From Plecoglossus altivelis (lineage: Eukaryota > Chordata > Actinopteri > Osmeriformes > Plecoglossidae): a stretch of DNA of 64,000 nt. How positions within the stretch are numbered: the first letter of the stretch is position 1; each line of letters opens with the position of its first letter. The position numbers were made by a program, and so were the translations under genes. This document shows, one piece after another, positions 40,541 to 53,344 of this stretch. The stretch is from assembly GCA_036571765.1 (NCBI GenBank), contig BROE01000020.1:10133461-10197460 (forward strand), in the 5' to 3' direction. The notes under the pieces were generated by a model, which saw nothing but the letters and a program-made list of their open reading frames with translations, did no database searches and was not told the DNA's origin.

Positions 40541-40615
40541 ATAGTATTATCTATCTATATACCTTCCGTACGAACAGAAGGTATATAATATTGATGCATA
40601 ATATTAAAATACTAT
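40541..40615. repeat. nested inverted repeat
   Basis: Outer arms ATAGTATT (40541-40548) and AATACTAT (40608-40615) enclose 11-bp perfect arms TATATACCTTC (40556-40566) and GAAGGTATATA (40577-40587) around a 10-base loop. Read directly; origin unknown, possibly a relic of a small transposon. Confidence 0.8.
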
Positions 40616-41165
40616 CCACGCTAAAGACAGCAGAAGCAAAAAAAAAAATGTTTGTCACTGTTCAGCTTCAGTGCTTGGCTGCACCAGAGTGATGATATTG
40701 TGGACCGAGTGTGTCCTTCCTTCTGGCCCAGAGAATGAGGAGAGACAAGCTCATCAACAGCAGAGTGCCTGGGGGGGGGGTACCTCTGTCAGCCTGGAGA
40801 CTGTTGAACCTTGCAAAACCCTGGAGCCTCTGTGCCTAGATTGCCCAGCGCAGCAAGTCTTCAGCCATCATCATTAGAACTGGGCGGCCGTGGATGCTAA
40901 TGGTCGTCCCTGTTCTGCCACCTCAGCATATTCGCAGTCCTCTTCTGAGACCAGAGAGAACATGTGAGGTCATGGTGGCTAGATGAATCCACCACCCTTG
41001 TCTCTCTTTTTCAAAGAATATGTGTCAGTGTGAATGCATCAGAGATAACTGTTTCTTTCAACCAACCCAAATCTTCAAAGGAAACTAATTGGGCTTTTTG
41101 TAGTCATTTATCTTCATTTAAGGTCTGGAAAGAAAATGGCGTTGTTTACCGGTTTCAATATTGAG

Positions 41166-41202
41166 TAGGGTTGGATAGGGTTGGGGGTGGGGGGTGGGGG
41201 GC
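41166..41202 (+). repeat. G-rich tract
   Basis: At least four G-runs of 3-6 separated by 1-6 bases. A pattern able to form a G-quadruplex. Confidence 0.85.
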
Positions 41203-41209
41203 ACACAGT

Positions 41210-44200
41210 AGAGGCAGTGTTTGGCTTGGGGGATGGGGATCTGCTAAGCTAATGGAGGCACTTTCCCTAGACTCCTAATTACAGTACAGGGTTTCAGATA
41301 CCCACTAGCATCTTTTATTATTGCTGATATTTCAGAATAGAATGAAAGGAATGTTACTGTACTGAAACAATCTTCATATTTCGCTTGAGTGCAGGCACAT
41401 CATGATCATTAATCATGATACTGTTGAATGTAATGTTTAAAGCCAATATGTGGCCATGACTTGGACCATTCATCAATTCAGTCATAAGGTGGTAAATGTC
41501 CATAGTCCTTTTTCCAATTACTAGCTACTTTTCAGGCAGTCATAACCTGTTACGTAATTGGGCACTGTCAACTCTGCGGTAGTGCAATAGATTTTCAGTC
41601 GTCCAAATTCTATTTGCTGAAGAGCCTGCAGTCATTGTATTCCCCTTTTCCTTTTAAAGCATGCTTATTCCCTCCTCCAAATGTACACTTCACCAATCAA
41701 TACCCTCTCAGAGTAATTTAACACTGTCCGCCCCTGAGAGTTTGAGGTCAATTCACTCCATACCATCTAGCTACTTGGTCAATGTGGGTTAACATTCTCC
41801 AACCGGTTGTTCTTGGTATTGAAAGGCCTTGTTTACCATTGTAAGAGAATGAAAGGAACACAGCTTCTAGTGCCTTGATGTTGCTCTCATTTATTTTGAA
41901 TAGCTCAAAAGAGACGAAGGTAAGTCTACCACAGGCAGCTCTGTGAGAAACATATGGGAAGGGTTTCCACTAGGGTTTACTGCAAGTTAATTCGGAACTC
42001 CCATCTGACAGTGAATGAATCATCTTCAGCTCTGTCTTGAAGCCAATTCCTATCTATCACACGGGGTATCATTAATAATGATTAGCCAGTGGCTGTGTGC
42101 TGTCCTACCTGATGCAGATCAATAGTCATATTCTACAAGATCAATGCACAGCCTGGTCATGCAGAGCAGGGAGTCTGATCTCTGCTGTTGGCCCATTGGT
42201 TTGTTAATGACACTCTTCTTTGATTCCTTACCAGTGATGTCGAATCTTATTAAAAACCGAGCTATGTTGAAGAGGTTGTCTCTATCCCTGAGTGTGCAGG
42301 CTACCAGACCAGCTTAATTTGATTTTTCTTGTCTAGTTGTAGCTCCCCTGATCTTAGTTTTTAGATATTTACTCCTCTCAACTACAGCCTGTGTTATCTC
42401 TTTGTTCACACAAAGGCACGTGCAAGTCCCTCAACTGTAGATGAAACCAAATTACATTCTGTATACGTGCACCGGTAATTCAATTTCAAATCAAGGTTAT
42501 TATAAAAGTCACAAAATTATAGTGTTATTAAGAAGCTAGGAACAAACGAGTAGATGGGGTGGGTTTGTGTTCTGAAGACACCACACTGTGAAGGAAAACC
42601 TCTGCCAATTCCTTAGACTTTTATCAATGTCTGACTTTCATCTCATACATATAAAGGGCGGCTGTATCATTGTTTAATCTTCTTATAGCTTGACTGAGCC
42701 ATGCCAGAGTAACCTCTTCCAACATGTGCATGGAACATGTCCAAACGTAAATGGATCAAGCTGCTTTTACAGGCTCTCAGGGAAATCTAGTTCACTTTGG
42801 TTTTGATCAATTCTGCTTTTCAATAACCTCATTCTGGATGGCTGGTCCTGTTTACACTGACACTGTAGGGCACCTCTAGTGATGCTCAATGAGAGTCACC
42901 CACTGGGAGCTAGATGTACCACAGTACAGCATGCCTGCTATTATCACCAATCAGACTCCTCAGTAGCATTTGCATGCATTATGCATGATGTGATGATACA
43001 AAATGTACTGTATTCTACCCATGAAAGTTTGGCCGAGGTGAGATGAAAGGAAGGAGGACAAGCAGGTACAGAATGGCCCTGATCTGACCAGGGCTCCTGC
43101 TGTGTCCTCAGCGTGAACTGGAACCAAAGATCAATAGAAGTTGCGTTAGTGGAGATAACCGCTGAGAGGGTTGCTGCTCTGTCAATTATAATTCTCTTAA
43201 AAAGCATTACAGTTGAATCTATGACTGTATTTAGCTCAATAGTATTTTACATTCTTAAAGAAGAAATTGAAGAAGCAAGCCATGTTGAAGTATAAATACA
43301 GTACTCTATCCCACATGACCTATAAAGATCACATTTTATCAAGCAAGTTTATTGTTTTCTCTCAGTAGGAGTGCACTCATGTAATGACCAATCAATGATT
43401 TGTGATATTAATCTTTGTTCTTTTAGATTAGATTGAAATTAATTCTTAATGCTTCACATTTTCAATGGAACTTCAGTTAACCTCCAAGAGAACGTCTCTA
43501 ACCAATGAGAGGGTTGCATAAATTACTAATTAAAAAAAGATCTCCAAGGAAAGCGTACATTTACTGTCCAACTCTCTCCCTTGCAATCCCAACCCGAATA
43601 TGTCCAAAACAGAGCAATCCCTAAACCTCCCTTTAATAGAGTCTTTCAGGGAGGCACAGGAAGAGGAACAAACGCCTCTATTCAGCTGCTTCCAAAATGC
43701 TAATGCCTCTGGCTCTTAACACGTTTATTGGGGTTCCCATGTCACGACATGGCACAGCCTGTCCTAATGGTGGTAGCTGCAAGGCTCTTTGCCTCGTGAA
43801 ACCCCCACACAAACAGATTATAGAACATGAGAAATGAGACTATAATGACTCTAGTTTCCTGTTAAAGTGTCTGTTTCATTCAGAAATTTGCACGGAAGCA
43901 TCAAGGACAGACAACATTGAGCCTTCACTCAGTCCAATATTCACTTAAGCCTCACTTTTGTGGAATAATGAGAATTGCTTGGTCCATGACATTTCAAATC
44001 TCATCGCCAACTTATTGATGTTGTGGGGACACGTTGCTATAACAACTCACCCATTTCTATGTGCCTGGGGAACTTCCTTGTGGTTGGAGGCAGAACAAAG
44101 GCATTGTGGGGCCAATAAAACAGGTGCTGTTGTTGTGACCCAAGGCAATTCCAGGGGATGAAATTGTATTCCAGTGTCTCCTCTGTATTATAGGCAGGAG

Positions 44201-47200
44201 TAGCAGCACCTGCCTAGAAAACAAGCTCTGTGTAAACTAAGTGAAGGAGATGGTAGGGACAGAGAAAGAGAATGTCATTACTTTCTAATCTGCATGGGTT
44301 CTGGAAGGTAGCAGCTGTCTGATTGCCTCTCCACCTATGCACCAATCTCACTTGTTAGAAAAAGACAATCACATTGAGCTGTGTCACTTTTCCTCTGAAG
44401 GCTCATGTCCTGCTGTTATACCATACTTCTCAGATGAAGGACTGCAGGTTTCATATAACACCTAAAAGCATGTTTAATACGTCCTCTGGTGTGTTATATT
44501 AAACTTAACACTTTATTAGTTCACCTTTATTTGAACATAAACGTGCACCATGTAATTTTAAAACAGTTTTGACAATATTGATGTGTGTATTGATCAGGTG
44601 CACTTTCAACACTTTACACGGAATGCGTTCTACAGAGTGAAACTTGTCATTAGTGCCATTCTGGAGGCAAGGTATCCACTTGTCTCCTGGTGCATATCAA
44701 AAATCTCAGTCCTCAGCAATGCTATGTCCTTTTATCTTAAACAATTGCAGAATGACAATCCATCAGGGTATGTCTGACTGATAAAGTTACGTAAAGCATG
44801 TGTCGAAAGATGAATTGTGTTTTTCATTCAATGACTCAATGAGTTCAAAGCTCTCCATATATTAGCACTCATGCATTTTCATGAGAATAATCAAGGAACC
44901 TAACCTAATTTTTACATTGATATCTTTTATAACTCCCAAGAACAACTGTTAACTAAACTGTGGGGTAAAAAACATTACTTGCTTGCTTCATTCTGGTGCC
45001 TTTTGGTAGTTTGTCCGAATTTAGAACAGTAGTATCAATGATGTCAGAGCCTAAAACCTCTGACACAACATAAAGGCTGTTCTTTATAGTATACTTTAGG
45101 AAACATGAAATTAAAGGTGGAGTCCAGTTAAATATTTGCACATCCAACCACAATTCCCTGCCATTGATATTGTCACAACAACACTGATTGTGCAGATTGC
45201 TTTCAAGCAGTACAAAGTAGTGACAAAGAAAATCCTTCACATGAATTCAGTCTGTAGTTAAGGTTTCATAGGATGTTCCTTTTTAAGAACATAAGGTGGA
45301 AAACGTCATTTATCCTTTTAGTCCGTTAATTTCAGTGTACACCTCAAAGGATCTTTTGCTGTTGTGATGCTTCTAGAACAGTGATCTGTTGTGGAGACCA
45401 TGCTTTCTGTCTAATATCCATCTACTGCACTTCTTGAGCCATGATAACCCAGCTGCTCACAGTTAACACAGAGGAACTGGTGTCAATCTTGGGAGGGGCA
45501 TTATCTTGGTCGATACAATCTTCCTCTAAACAAGTCTGCGTTCTAAACGATTCCCAAAAAGCTCTATTTCCATTTCTCAACAAATCTCATACACTGCGTC
45601 AATATCATTAATCTAACTACCGTACTTTAAGAAGCATGAGTACTTTGCTTATATACCATCAATGCTGAGCTCACTCTACAGATGGCATATTAGCACTAAT
45701 TACCCCGTCCCTCCTGCTCCTATGCAGCCCCTCTTCCTCCTCAGCTTCCTGTCTACCCATGATGACCCATGGTAGTATCAATTTTATGATTGAGCTCATT
45801 AGATTATACCCCACTTATCTTATATTCTACACCAGGGTAAAAGAGTTAAATGCTTTTGCAATGTCTGTTCGGTAACATTTAGATGGCCCTCAAAAATCTA
45901 CACTAGAGGCCTCCTACAGCCCAACCACTTAAACCCTCTTGAGACCTCACATTACTTGCTTGTTGCTCATAAAAAGAAGCCCTTTAGCCAACACTTACCT
46001 TTCTACCATCCTGCCATTGAGACTGAAGAGAGTGGAAGACATCAGCCTCAGATGTGTGTCTTTTAAATGTTACTGCGTCAGAAATTATGTCTGATTCCAA
46101 ATCAATAGATGGAAAATGAAAACATACTTAAGTTTGAGAATCTATGGATTGTTCAGATATGAAAAAGTTTTGTTTATTTAACAATGGATAAATGTAGCCT
46201 TTTGCTTTTGTTGTAACTGCAATTGTCAACAAGTTGCTACAGTATTATGTTTGAGTGGCACACTGCCTACCTTGCAAGTGGAAAATTGCCATCAAAGTTT
46301 ATGATACATACTTGAAAAACATAATCTGAACCACTGTCAAATCAAATAGAGACCTCTGTGAATGGGAGAAGTGAAGCGATAAATTCTACCAAGTGACTTT
46401 TAGAGCAGCAAACAGCAAAAAGTTTCACCCACACACAGACAACAAAAAGCAACACTATTCTTTCTCTAGGCGGGGCGTTTGATGTGAGCTTGACAAAGGC
46501 AGCTCTCTAAAAGCCCTATTCACTGGGTTCTTTAATGCTCCGTGTGCCTTTCAAGTTTCCAAAAGATAACTTTCCGAGTGTGCGCAGTGTTTCAGTGAAG
46601 TAGACGTTTGTTTCATTGATGTGAGGGCGCTTTCAAGTGTAACAGACACGCAGAGCTTGAGACATTGGAGGTCTTTTTAATAATTTGATTTTGAGAGATA
46701 TTCTACATGTCTCGCAACATCAGATGTCTGTCTGGTTTAGGGAATCTTTTACTTGTTCAATGAATTCTGAGAATTCATTGTAATTTGTACATAGGCTAGT
46801 GTGATTATGGTTCTGTATAATCAGCCTTGTTCCATTGATGTTATTTCCGACAGTTTCACCAAACTGTAGCTGAGCTTTTGTGACTGTAGGCAGTTATTTA
46901 ATATTGAACATACATTGGCCAGTAAGGAAACAGACGCACATTTACTAGACTAGAGTTTCTGACCACCAGATGTGTCCTGCAGGTGCTGTTTAATACACCT
47001 CCATAAATCTCTTTGATACCATGCTCACTGTTGTTAGTGCATCCATGGGTATTGCAGGTCCATTTGGAAGGTAATAGGAAACTTTAACAGTGTGCCTGCT
47101 GACAGGTAGTTTTCTCAACAAAACCCAAAGCAAATGTGATTAATTGTAGACTTGAATTATTGTCTGCTTTGAATGACTCGAATCCAGCATACACTCCGTA

Positions 47201-48225
47201 AGAATATTCATGGTAAAAAATATATTTCAACTATAAGCCCTCTTGGTGAGGCCAGAAGGGACATTAGCATGCTAATGCAGTTTTCTGCTCCACCTAATAG
47301 AACTCTGCCTTTAGGCTCCTCTACCTGACGTTAGCTAATTGGCCATGGGAAAAGGTAAGGCTGCTCAATGAGAACTAAACCACAACGCCTTTCTCACCGC
47401 GGCTGGGGACCCATGTGGATAGGCGACTGTACCGGTTTTGTTCTACTTATAGTTGTTCTATGTTCTCACAAATGCTAATCACTACCACTTAATCTGAAAA
47501 TATAAATTGTTCACAGACTCTCACTCTTACTGAATTGACCATATATTTTTATTTTTGGAAAATAAAATTGAATTAGATCCCTTGATCCAGTAAACAAAAG
47601 CAACAGACCCTGAAGTTGCCTTTGCATTGCTTCCCCCCATTGGAAGCTGTTACGGCTGCTGCTATGGTGGTTGTGCAGCAGACCTATTGACCTGTATGCC
47701 AGTGTGCAGACACAGACACAACCACAATCCCACACACACAGATCTTTTATTCCCTCCAAATACTGGTCTGCCTTCTCTTTCTGGGGGTGTGCGTCCATGT
47801 GAGACAGATCCCTGAGACATATTCCATTGCAGGATTAGTGGTGCAGGTCTGCCGGCGGCCTTGCCTCTGTGATCCCAGACTGACTGCAGACAGCACGCAC
47901 CTTACAAGGCCTTAGATCCTTACTAATCATCATAAGTGTTCTTTACTGAATTATCTGCTCTCCTTCCCTTAATAGGACCAGAAGCGAACGTCTGTTTTCT
48001 GGAAATAATTAATTTAGCTTGTTGGCTAAATCGGATGTGAGAACAATGGAAGCCGCTGGCTGAATGGGTAGAGCCTGGAGTGGTTTATGATAGACCTCCT
48101 CTATCTGACAGGTGGCCCGCTGCTGGCTGACTGCTGGCTGTTGGCTGCTAGGAGATGGTGGAGATGATGATCTGCAGTACTCCCTGCCTGCAGGATCTTT
48201 CCATTAAATTACAATTGAATCGCTC
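41210..48225. other. noncoding stretch
   Basis: No gene recognised. Includes a 10-bp perfect inverted repeat with a STAT-like centre (46758-46780) and homeobox-motif-rich parts near 42055-42235 and 45670-45810 that could be enhancers. Confidence 0.5.
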
Positions 48226-48230
48226 ATTGT

Positions 48231-48271
48231 CTGTATGTGTGTGTGTGTGTTTGTGTATGTGTGTGTGCGCG
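48231..48271. repeat. (TG)n microsatellite
   Basis: GTGTGT run with two interruptions, ending in GCGCG. Confidence 0.9.
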
Positions 48272-48274
48272 ACT

Positions 48275-51200
48275 ATGTGAGTAGCCCTCCAACCATTTGG
48301 AATGCTGTTTGTTCTGGGTGTATACGCTCTTCAGGTTGAGCTCAGTTGCTATGCCAACACATTTGACTGAAAGACAGCACAGTTATTTTAATGAATCGGT
48401 CTTTGGACATCTGTTTGCCCCAGAATTGCCCCAGAATGTCAACTGTGTATCCCCCACACACCACAGGACTTGAAACTCACTCTTTTGTGTAAAGTGACCT
48501 TGTGGGTGGAAGGTCTTATTGATTCCAGGGGTAAAATTGATTAAAATGGGTTGGTAAGTGGACACTTCATCTGAACTTGTCGACAAGACTACTGCCAGAG
48601 GAGATGACAAATGACAGAGATACCACTCTTCATTGTCAAGGTTTTGCATAGCCATATATGCTTAAAATAAGGTGATGTAGAAAGATGCTTTAAGTTATTT
48701 GAAAATATTTTGTTGTATTTGGATTGTAGTCAACACGCTGTTGGGATGTCCTGCTTAATCATGGACCATACTACAGAATTACTCTGCAGTTATAATGTAG
48801 ATCCATGTATAACAGACGTTAGTTAGCACAAGGTGTTCAGTAGGTGTGCTAATCAGGAGGCGTGATCCGTTTATCACTGGCATGATAGCTGGGCACACCA
48901 TCTGTGAGCTTCTAATGTCTGGTTTGGAAAGAACGCTATGCCACAGGACATGGCCCATTCACTCAGGGCTACAGACATTACAAAGGACCACTCCCCTACC
49001 ACTGAACTTTCCTACCTTAGGAGCCACCTGGAACCACTTAATAGGCTTAGGATTGATGGCTTTCTGCTGCTACTATTATTTTCATTTGAAATAAATTGTA
49101 AAAAATATAATTTAGAGCCTGTGCATGGTTGTTATGCACAATATGTACCCTGTTGAGTGGCCGATCTTTCTTGGATGCTGCTTGATTTATCTGGTGCTAG
49201 TTTTATGCATCGGACATTCTTTTTAGAGGGGTGTGCTGAAAAAGTCACCTATAAACCTGGATCTGGAAACAATTGAGAGAGACCATTAAAATGTCAGGGA
49301 TAATGGAGAATTGCATATAAACACGGTCAATTAAATTGTTGGAATTTCATCTGCTTTTTATTTGTGGGTAGAGGTCGCCTACTGTACTGTACCCGTCAGA
49401 AATCCTGCAATTAAGGGCTCTGGATCAGGTTGAGTTCAAACAGCGGTGCACGTTGATTGTGATGGAATACTCTAACCGTGACCAAAAACACCTGACATAT
49501 TATTATTTGGAGGAGCTGGGTCAAGTATAGCACCACTGTCAAGGGTCCACAATGCCTCAGCTCTGAAAGGATTCCACCAACGCTGAAGTGTTCAATGTCG
49601 AGATACACTGGACCCTTGTCACCATGGCAACACGCAATATGACTTGACTACTGCACTTTCTGTGGATATGTTGTGGCCTTCCATTTCATTTGTCACATGC
49701 ACAGAAATGAATTTGATATTAGTTCATGTATCACTGTGCCCATATGCAAATTTCAGGTTTCGCCCTTACCTCCTTGTTTTGACTCAATTACTTGCCGTTC
49801 AGTTTGGGTAGGAAATGGGCCGCTTGCCTGAAGTTCAATTAAAAGCCTCACACTGTGTACAGTCTGCATGTCTGCCAACTGTGTGATCTAGTCTGAATTA
49901 GCCTTAGTGCTGCCTCAGCAGCCACCACTCCCCCCCCCCCTCTCCAATTGTCCTCCACTGACCCAGCCTACTTTACCTTCAGTTCAAGGCTTTGATGTTT
50001 GAGTTCATTCCTAAGCATTTATCTGAGGAGATGCTCAGAGCTTGGCACTGAGGTCAAAGCAGGGTGGTTCTCTGCTGGGGAAGGTACCAGGTCTTCTGTT
50101 TGTCCTTGCCTTTAGGACACAGAATGTGGAACCGCTCAGTGATTAAGATGTGTAGCCTTGATGCTGTTTATTTTCAGTTTCATGCTGCCTGAGGGAACCT
50201 GGAAGTGAACCTGTTTATATGAATACCGATGGCTTGATAAGATGATGTGACTGTGTCTGTTCTTATACTGGTCAGATAGCTCTTGGAAATCACAGTTTGG
50301 AACAGATAAAGAGGATCTTTTCACAATGAGTTGTAAACAAAAGTGCCAACTTTTTCTGTAACTGATATTGAGTTTCCGTTGATGTCATGTGTGTGAAACA
50401 AGAAACCTCAAGCAATATCATAGTGATTCAAGCACAGATCCAGCATTGTCAGGCTTTGAAGTGATGAATGACACGCAACTAAATAAAATGTGACAGACAG
50501 TAAATCAAAGTTTGAGTTGGTCAACTCAGCTGTAGATACTCTTCATTTACCATGAAATTTTCCCAGTTGGCACCACAGCGCTTTTACAAATGACTCTTAA
50601 GTGTAAATAAATGTTTACTTTTGCGCCCCTCTGTAAGTCATCTCTAATTCATTGAGTCGGTGGTGGGTGGTGGTGGTGGGAGGGGGCAGGGTTGTGTGAG
50701 TGAGCTGAGGAGGTGGAGAGCAAGGGGAAGAGGCAGTTCCCGGGGCAGTGCCCAGCACAATGTCAGGTTTGTCTGGCTTGAGTGCGTGAACACTAAGCTT
50801 TTCGGAACTGGCAGCTTGCCCCCCGGTACCTACCCGTCATTCTGGCCTCCAGAGCCGCCCAGCTCCAAGCAGTAAGCATTTGTGTAAAGTTCATAAGGCT
50901 TCCCTCTGTTTGTGTGGCCATAATGGCAGCTTCATCCTGCTGCTGCTCAAAGAGAGTGCTCATGAGCTTTGAGGGCCTGGCGCTGGCTCCACAGAGCATG
51001 TAAGGGTTCTCAGTGTCTGACTTTGGCAATCTGCTTTCATTATCTAAAGGCAAATGTCAGACAGTCCCTAGCAGCACGTCTCCACTATTTCAGCCAGTCA
51101 GAAAAGGGGGAGCTTTTTAGTAGGTCGCATCTATGGTGGATGTCTCTTGTAATGTCCTGCTAATACAGTTATTGAATGTCACAGAGGATAAAATTAATGT

Positions 51201-53240
51201 TGCTTTAGAATGTCAGGCACATTTATTAATTAATGATGATTACATTTTAATGATAATATTATAGCCGCCATATATTGGATAGTGAGATGTATTCAACAAA
51301 CATTGATCCCAGCCAGTGGAATTTGAAATATGCATGTTAAAAAAGAAAACCAGTTCTGTTTTCCAGCTGTCAGCATTTGCAAGGCACAAGTGCTAATAAC
51401 CTTGCATAGGCCTGCACAAATGCCAGAACGTTAAAGACTCCATTCCTTTGGTTGGTTTTGCAGTGGTTTTACGACCTACATCAGCATAATTCAAGCATGA
51501 CCCCTGTACCCTCCCCTTTTCTATTTTCTGCCTTTCTCCTCGTTAAAGCCCGAGACACAGACCTGAGTCCACACCATACATCATCCAGACTGCGGTGCAG
51601 TGTCGTTCCCCCCCGTGTCGTGGGAGAGAGGCTGCGCTTTTTGTTGGCCTGTGGAAGGCTTTTATCGACAGTCTCAGCACTCTGCTTTCCCCTGACAGGT
51701 CACAGAGGCTCCACTTGCCCCATCTGGGTAGTCTTGGAGTCGCCAATCTGTGTCAGTAACATGCTCTCTAAATCACTCGCTCTCAAAACACCATTTTTGA
51801 TTAACTCAAGTCTTCAGGTCAAAACAAAAACATTGGCAATGGACTATCAAGTTCTAATAGGTCAAGGCAAAACCTGTACACAAATGCACTGTCTTCTGGA
51901 TACTTCCAGCACATCTCTGACTTGTCTTATACTTAAATACAATCTACAGCAGCATTAGGAATTAAGGAGCTTGTCCCGCCTTTACAAAGAGGATTGCTGT
52001 GTTTGACACTGCAGGAGCATGCACTCAGCAGATCCCCCTCACTCTATGGCTGATTTCTATCCTCCTGTTTCCCACCTACTGCTTACTGTTGCATCCATCT
52101 GTGTTCTAACATTATAAACAGCATGTCAGGCATCTTCAGGTGCAGCAAACACGTGTGGCAGGACACTGAGAGGAGTTAGATGGAACTCACATTCCTCTCC
52201 TTTTCCTCTTTCCTTTGTACACACCCAGTGAATAGCCTTTAGATTGGGCTTTGTAGGAATGATTGTCAGTGGCTTAATGAGCTTCTTTGCCAAGCTAGAG
52301 GCTTTGGCAACATATGTGTCTGCAGTGCCTCTCTCTCGATCTCAAGCTTGTGTGATTCAGGATCCTGTATGAACAGACGCATCCAGAGCAGTACCCTGGA
52401 TTTTCCCCAGGACAGAAAGTTTGCCATTTATACTCTAATCTTCAATTGGATTTTATTGCTTGGAGAAGAAATGGTTGTTCTCACAAGGGACCAGAGCTAA
52501 GAAAAGTGTTAAGTCTTGTAAGTATGGTGTCTTGTCTTGGGATCTGTCAGTGGGCTCTGAACAGCCACAGTTATCTGAGCTTGTTTTGGTCTTTGCACGT
52601 GCAGGAGACAAGCTGGGAGGCATTAAATAGGATCTCAAGAGCGGAAAGGAGCCACAATGTCTGGATTTACATGTTGAATCTTTACAGCGTATATAATTAT
52701 TTTCGATTTTATACACTTAATTTACACCATGTGCTTTTGCAAAACTGATATACAGTATATATAAACAGTCATTCATAATCACATGTGTCACCCAGTAATG
52801 TGAGGAAAGCAATTATATATAGCTCATTCAAATAGCCGCATACCAAAACGAAGGTTTCCGTATTCATCAAATATTGTATTTTCTTATTAACAAAAAAATG
52901 TGCTCAGCCCATTCTGATTTCTGTCTGGTTGACCCTCCGATCAACCCCATGAACTGACAGCGTTAAGTCAAGAGTGAGTCACATATCCGACAGCTGTGTC
53001 AAACAGCTCGGCCTGAGGATGGTGTCCAGATGTCCCACTGTACAACACAGGAAATACTAAAAGGATTTATCTATAATATGACAATATTACAAATGGATGC
53101 ATACAGCATATGACCAATGAATCCCAACATTAAACCAAGGAATCTTACTGCATGGTAAGACTAAGAACAAACGAAAGGAATGTAATTTTAGTTTCATTTC
53201 TCGCATCTTTCTTTCTTCAACGTTGATATAAATGTCGAAG
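48275..53240. other. noncoding stretch
   Basis: A G-rich tract (about 50655-50700) is present. The longest open frame, 168 codons at 51452-51958 on the + strand, starts from intergenic-looking DNA, resembles no family I know and lacks a recognisable domain, so it is not called as a gene. Confidence 0.5.
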
Positions 53241-53243
53241 AGA

Positions 53244-53338
53244 GATATTTATATATGTATATATAAATATCCTGTGAAAATATCGATATACTGTATCAAA
53301 CCAAGATATTTATCTCAACATATATACAGTGTATATAT
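53244..53338. repeat. cluster of AT-rich perfect inverted repeats
   Basis: GATATTTATATA (53244-53255) pairs with TATATAAATATC (53260-53271) around TGTA. ATATATACA (53320-53328) pairs with TGTATATAT (53330-53338) around a single G. Confidence 0.85.
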
Positions 53339-53344
53339 ACAGAC

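Noticed and set aside
51452..51958. 168-codon open frame on the + strand, the longest in the upstream region
   Set aside because: Composition looks random (Leu/Ser/Cys-rich), with no domain and no strong start context. It is somewhat long for chance, so a protein search would be worth doing, but I cannot support a gene.
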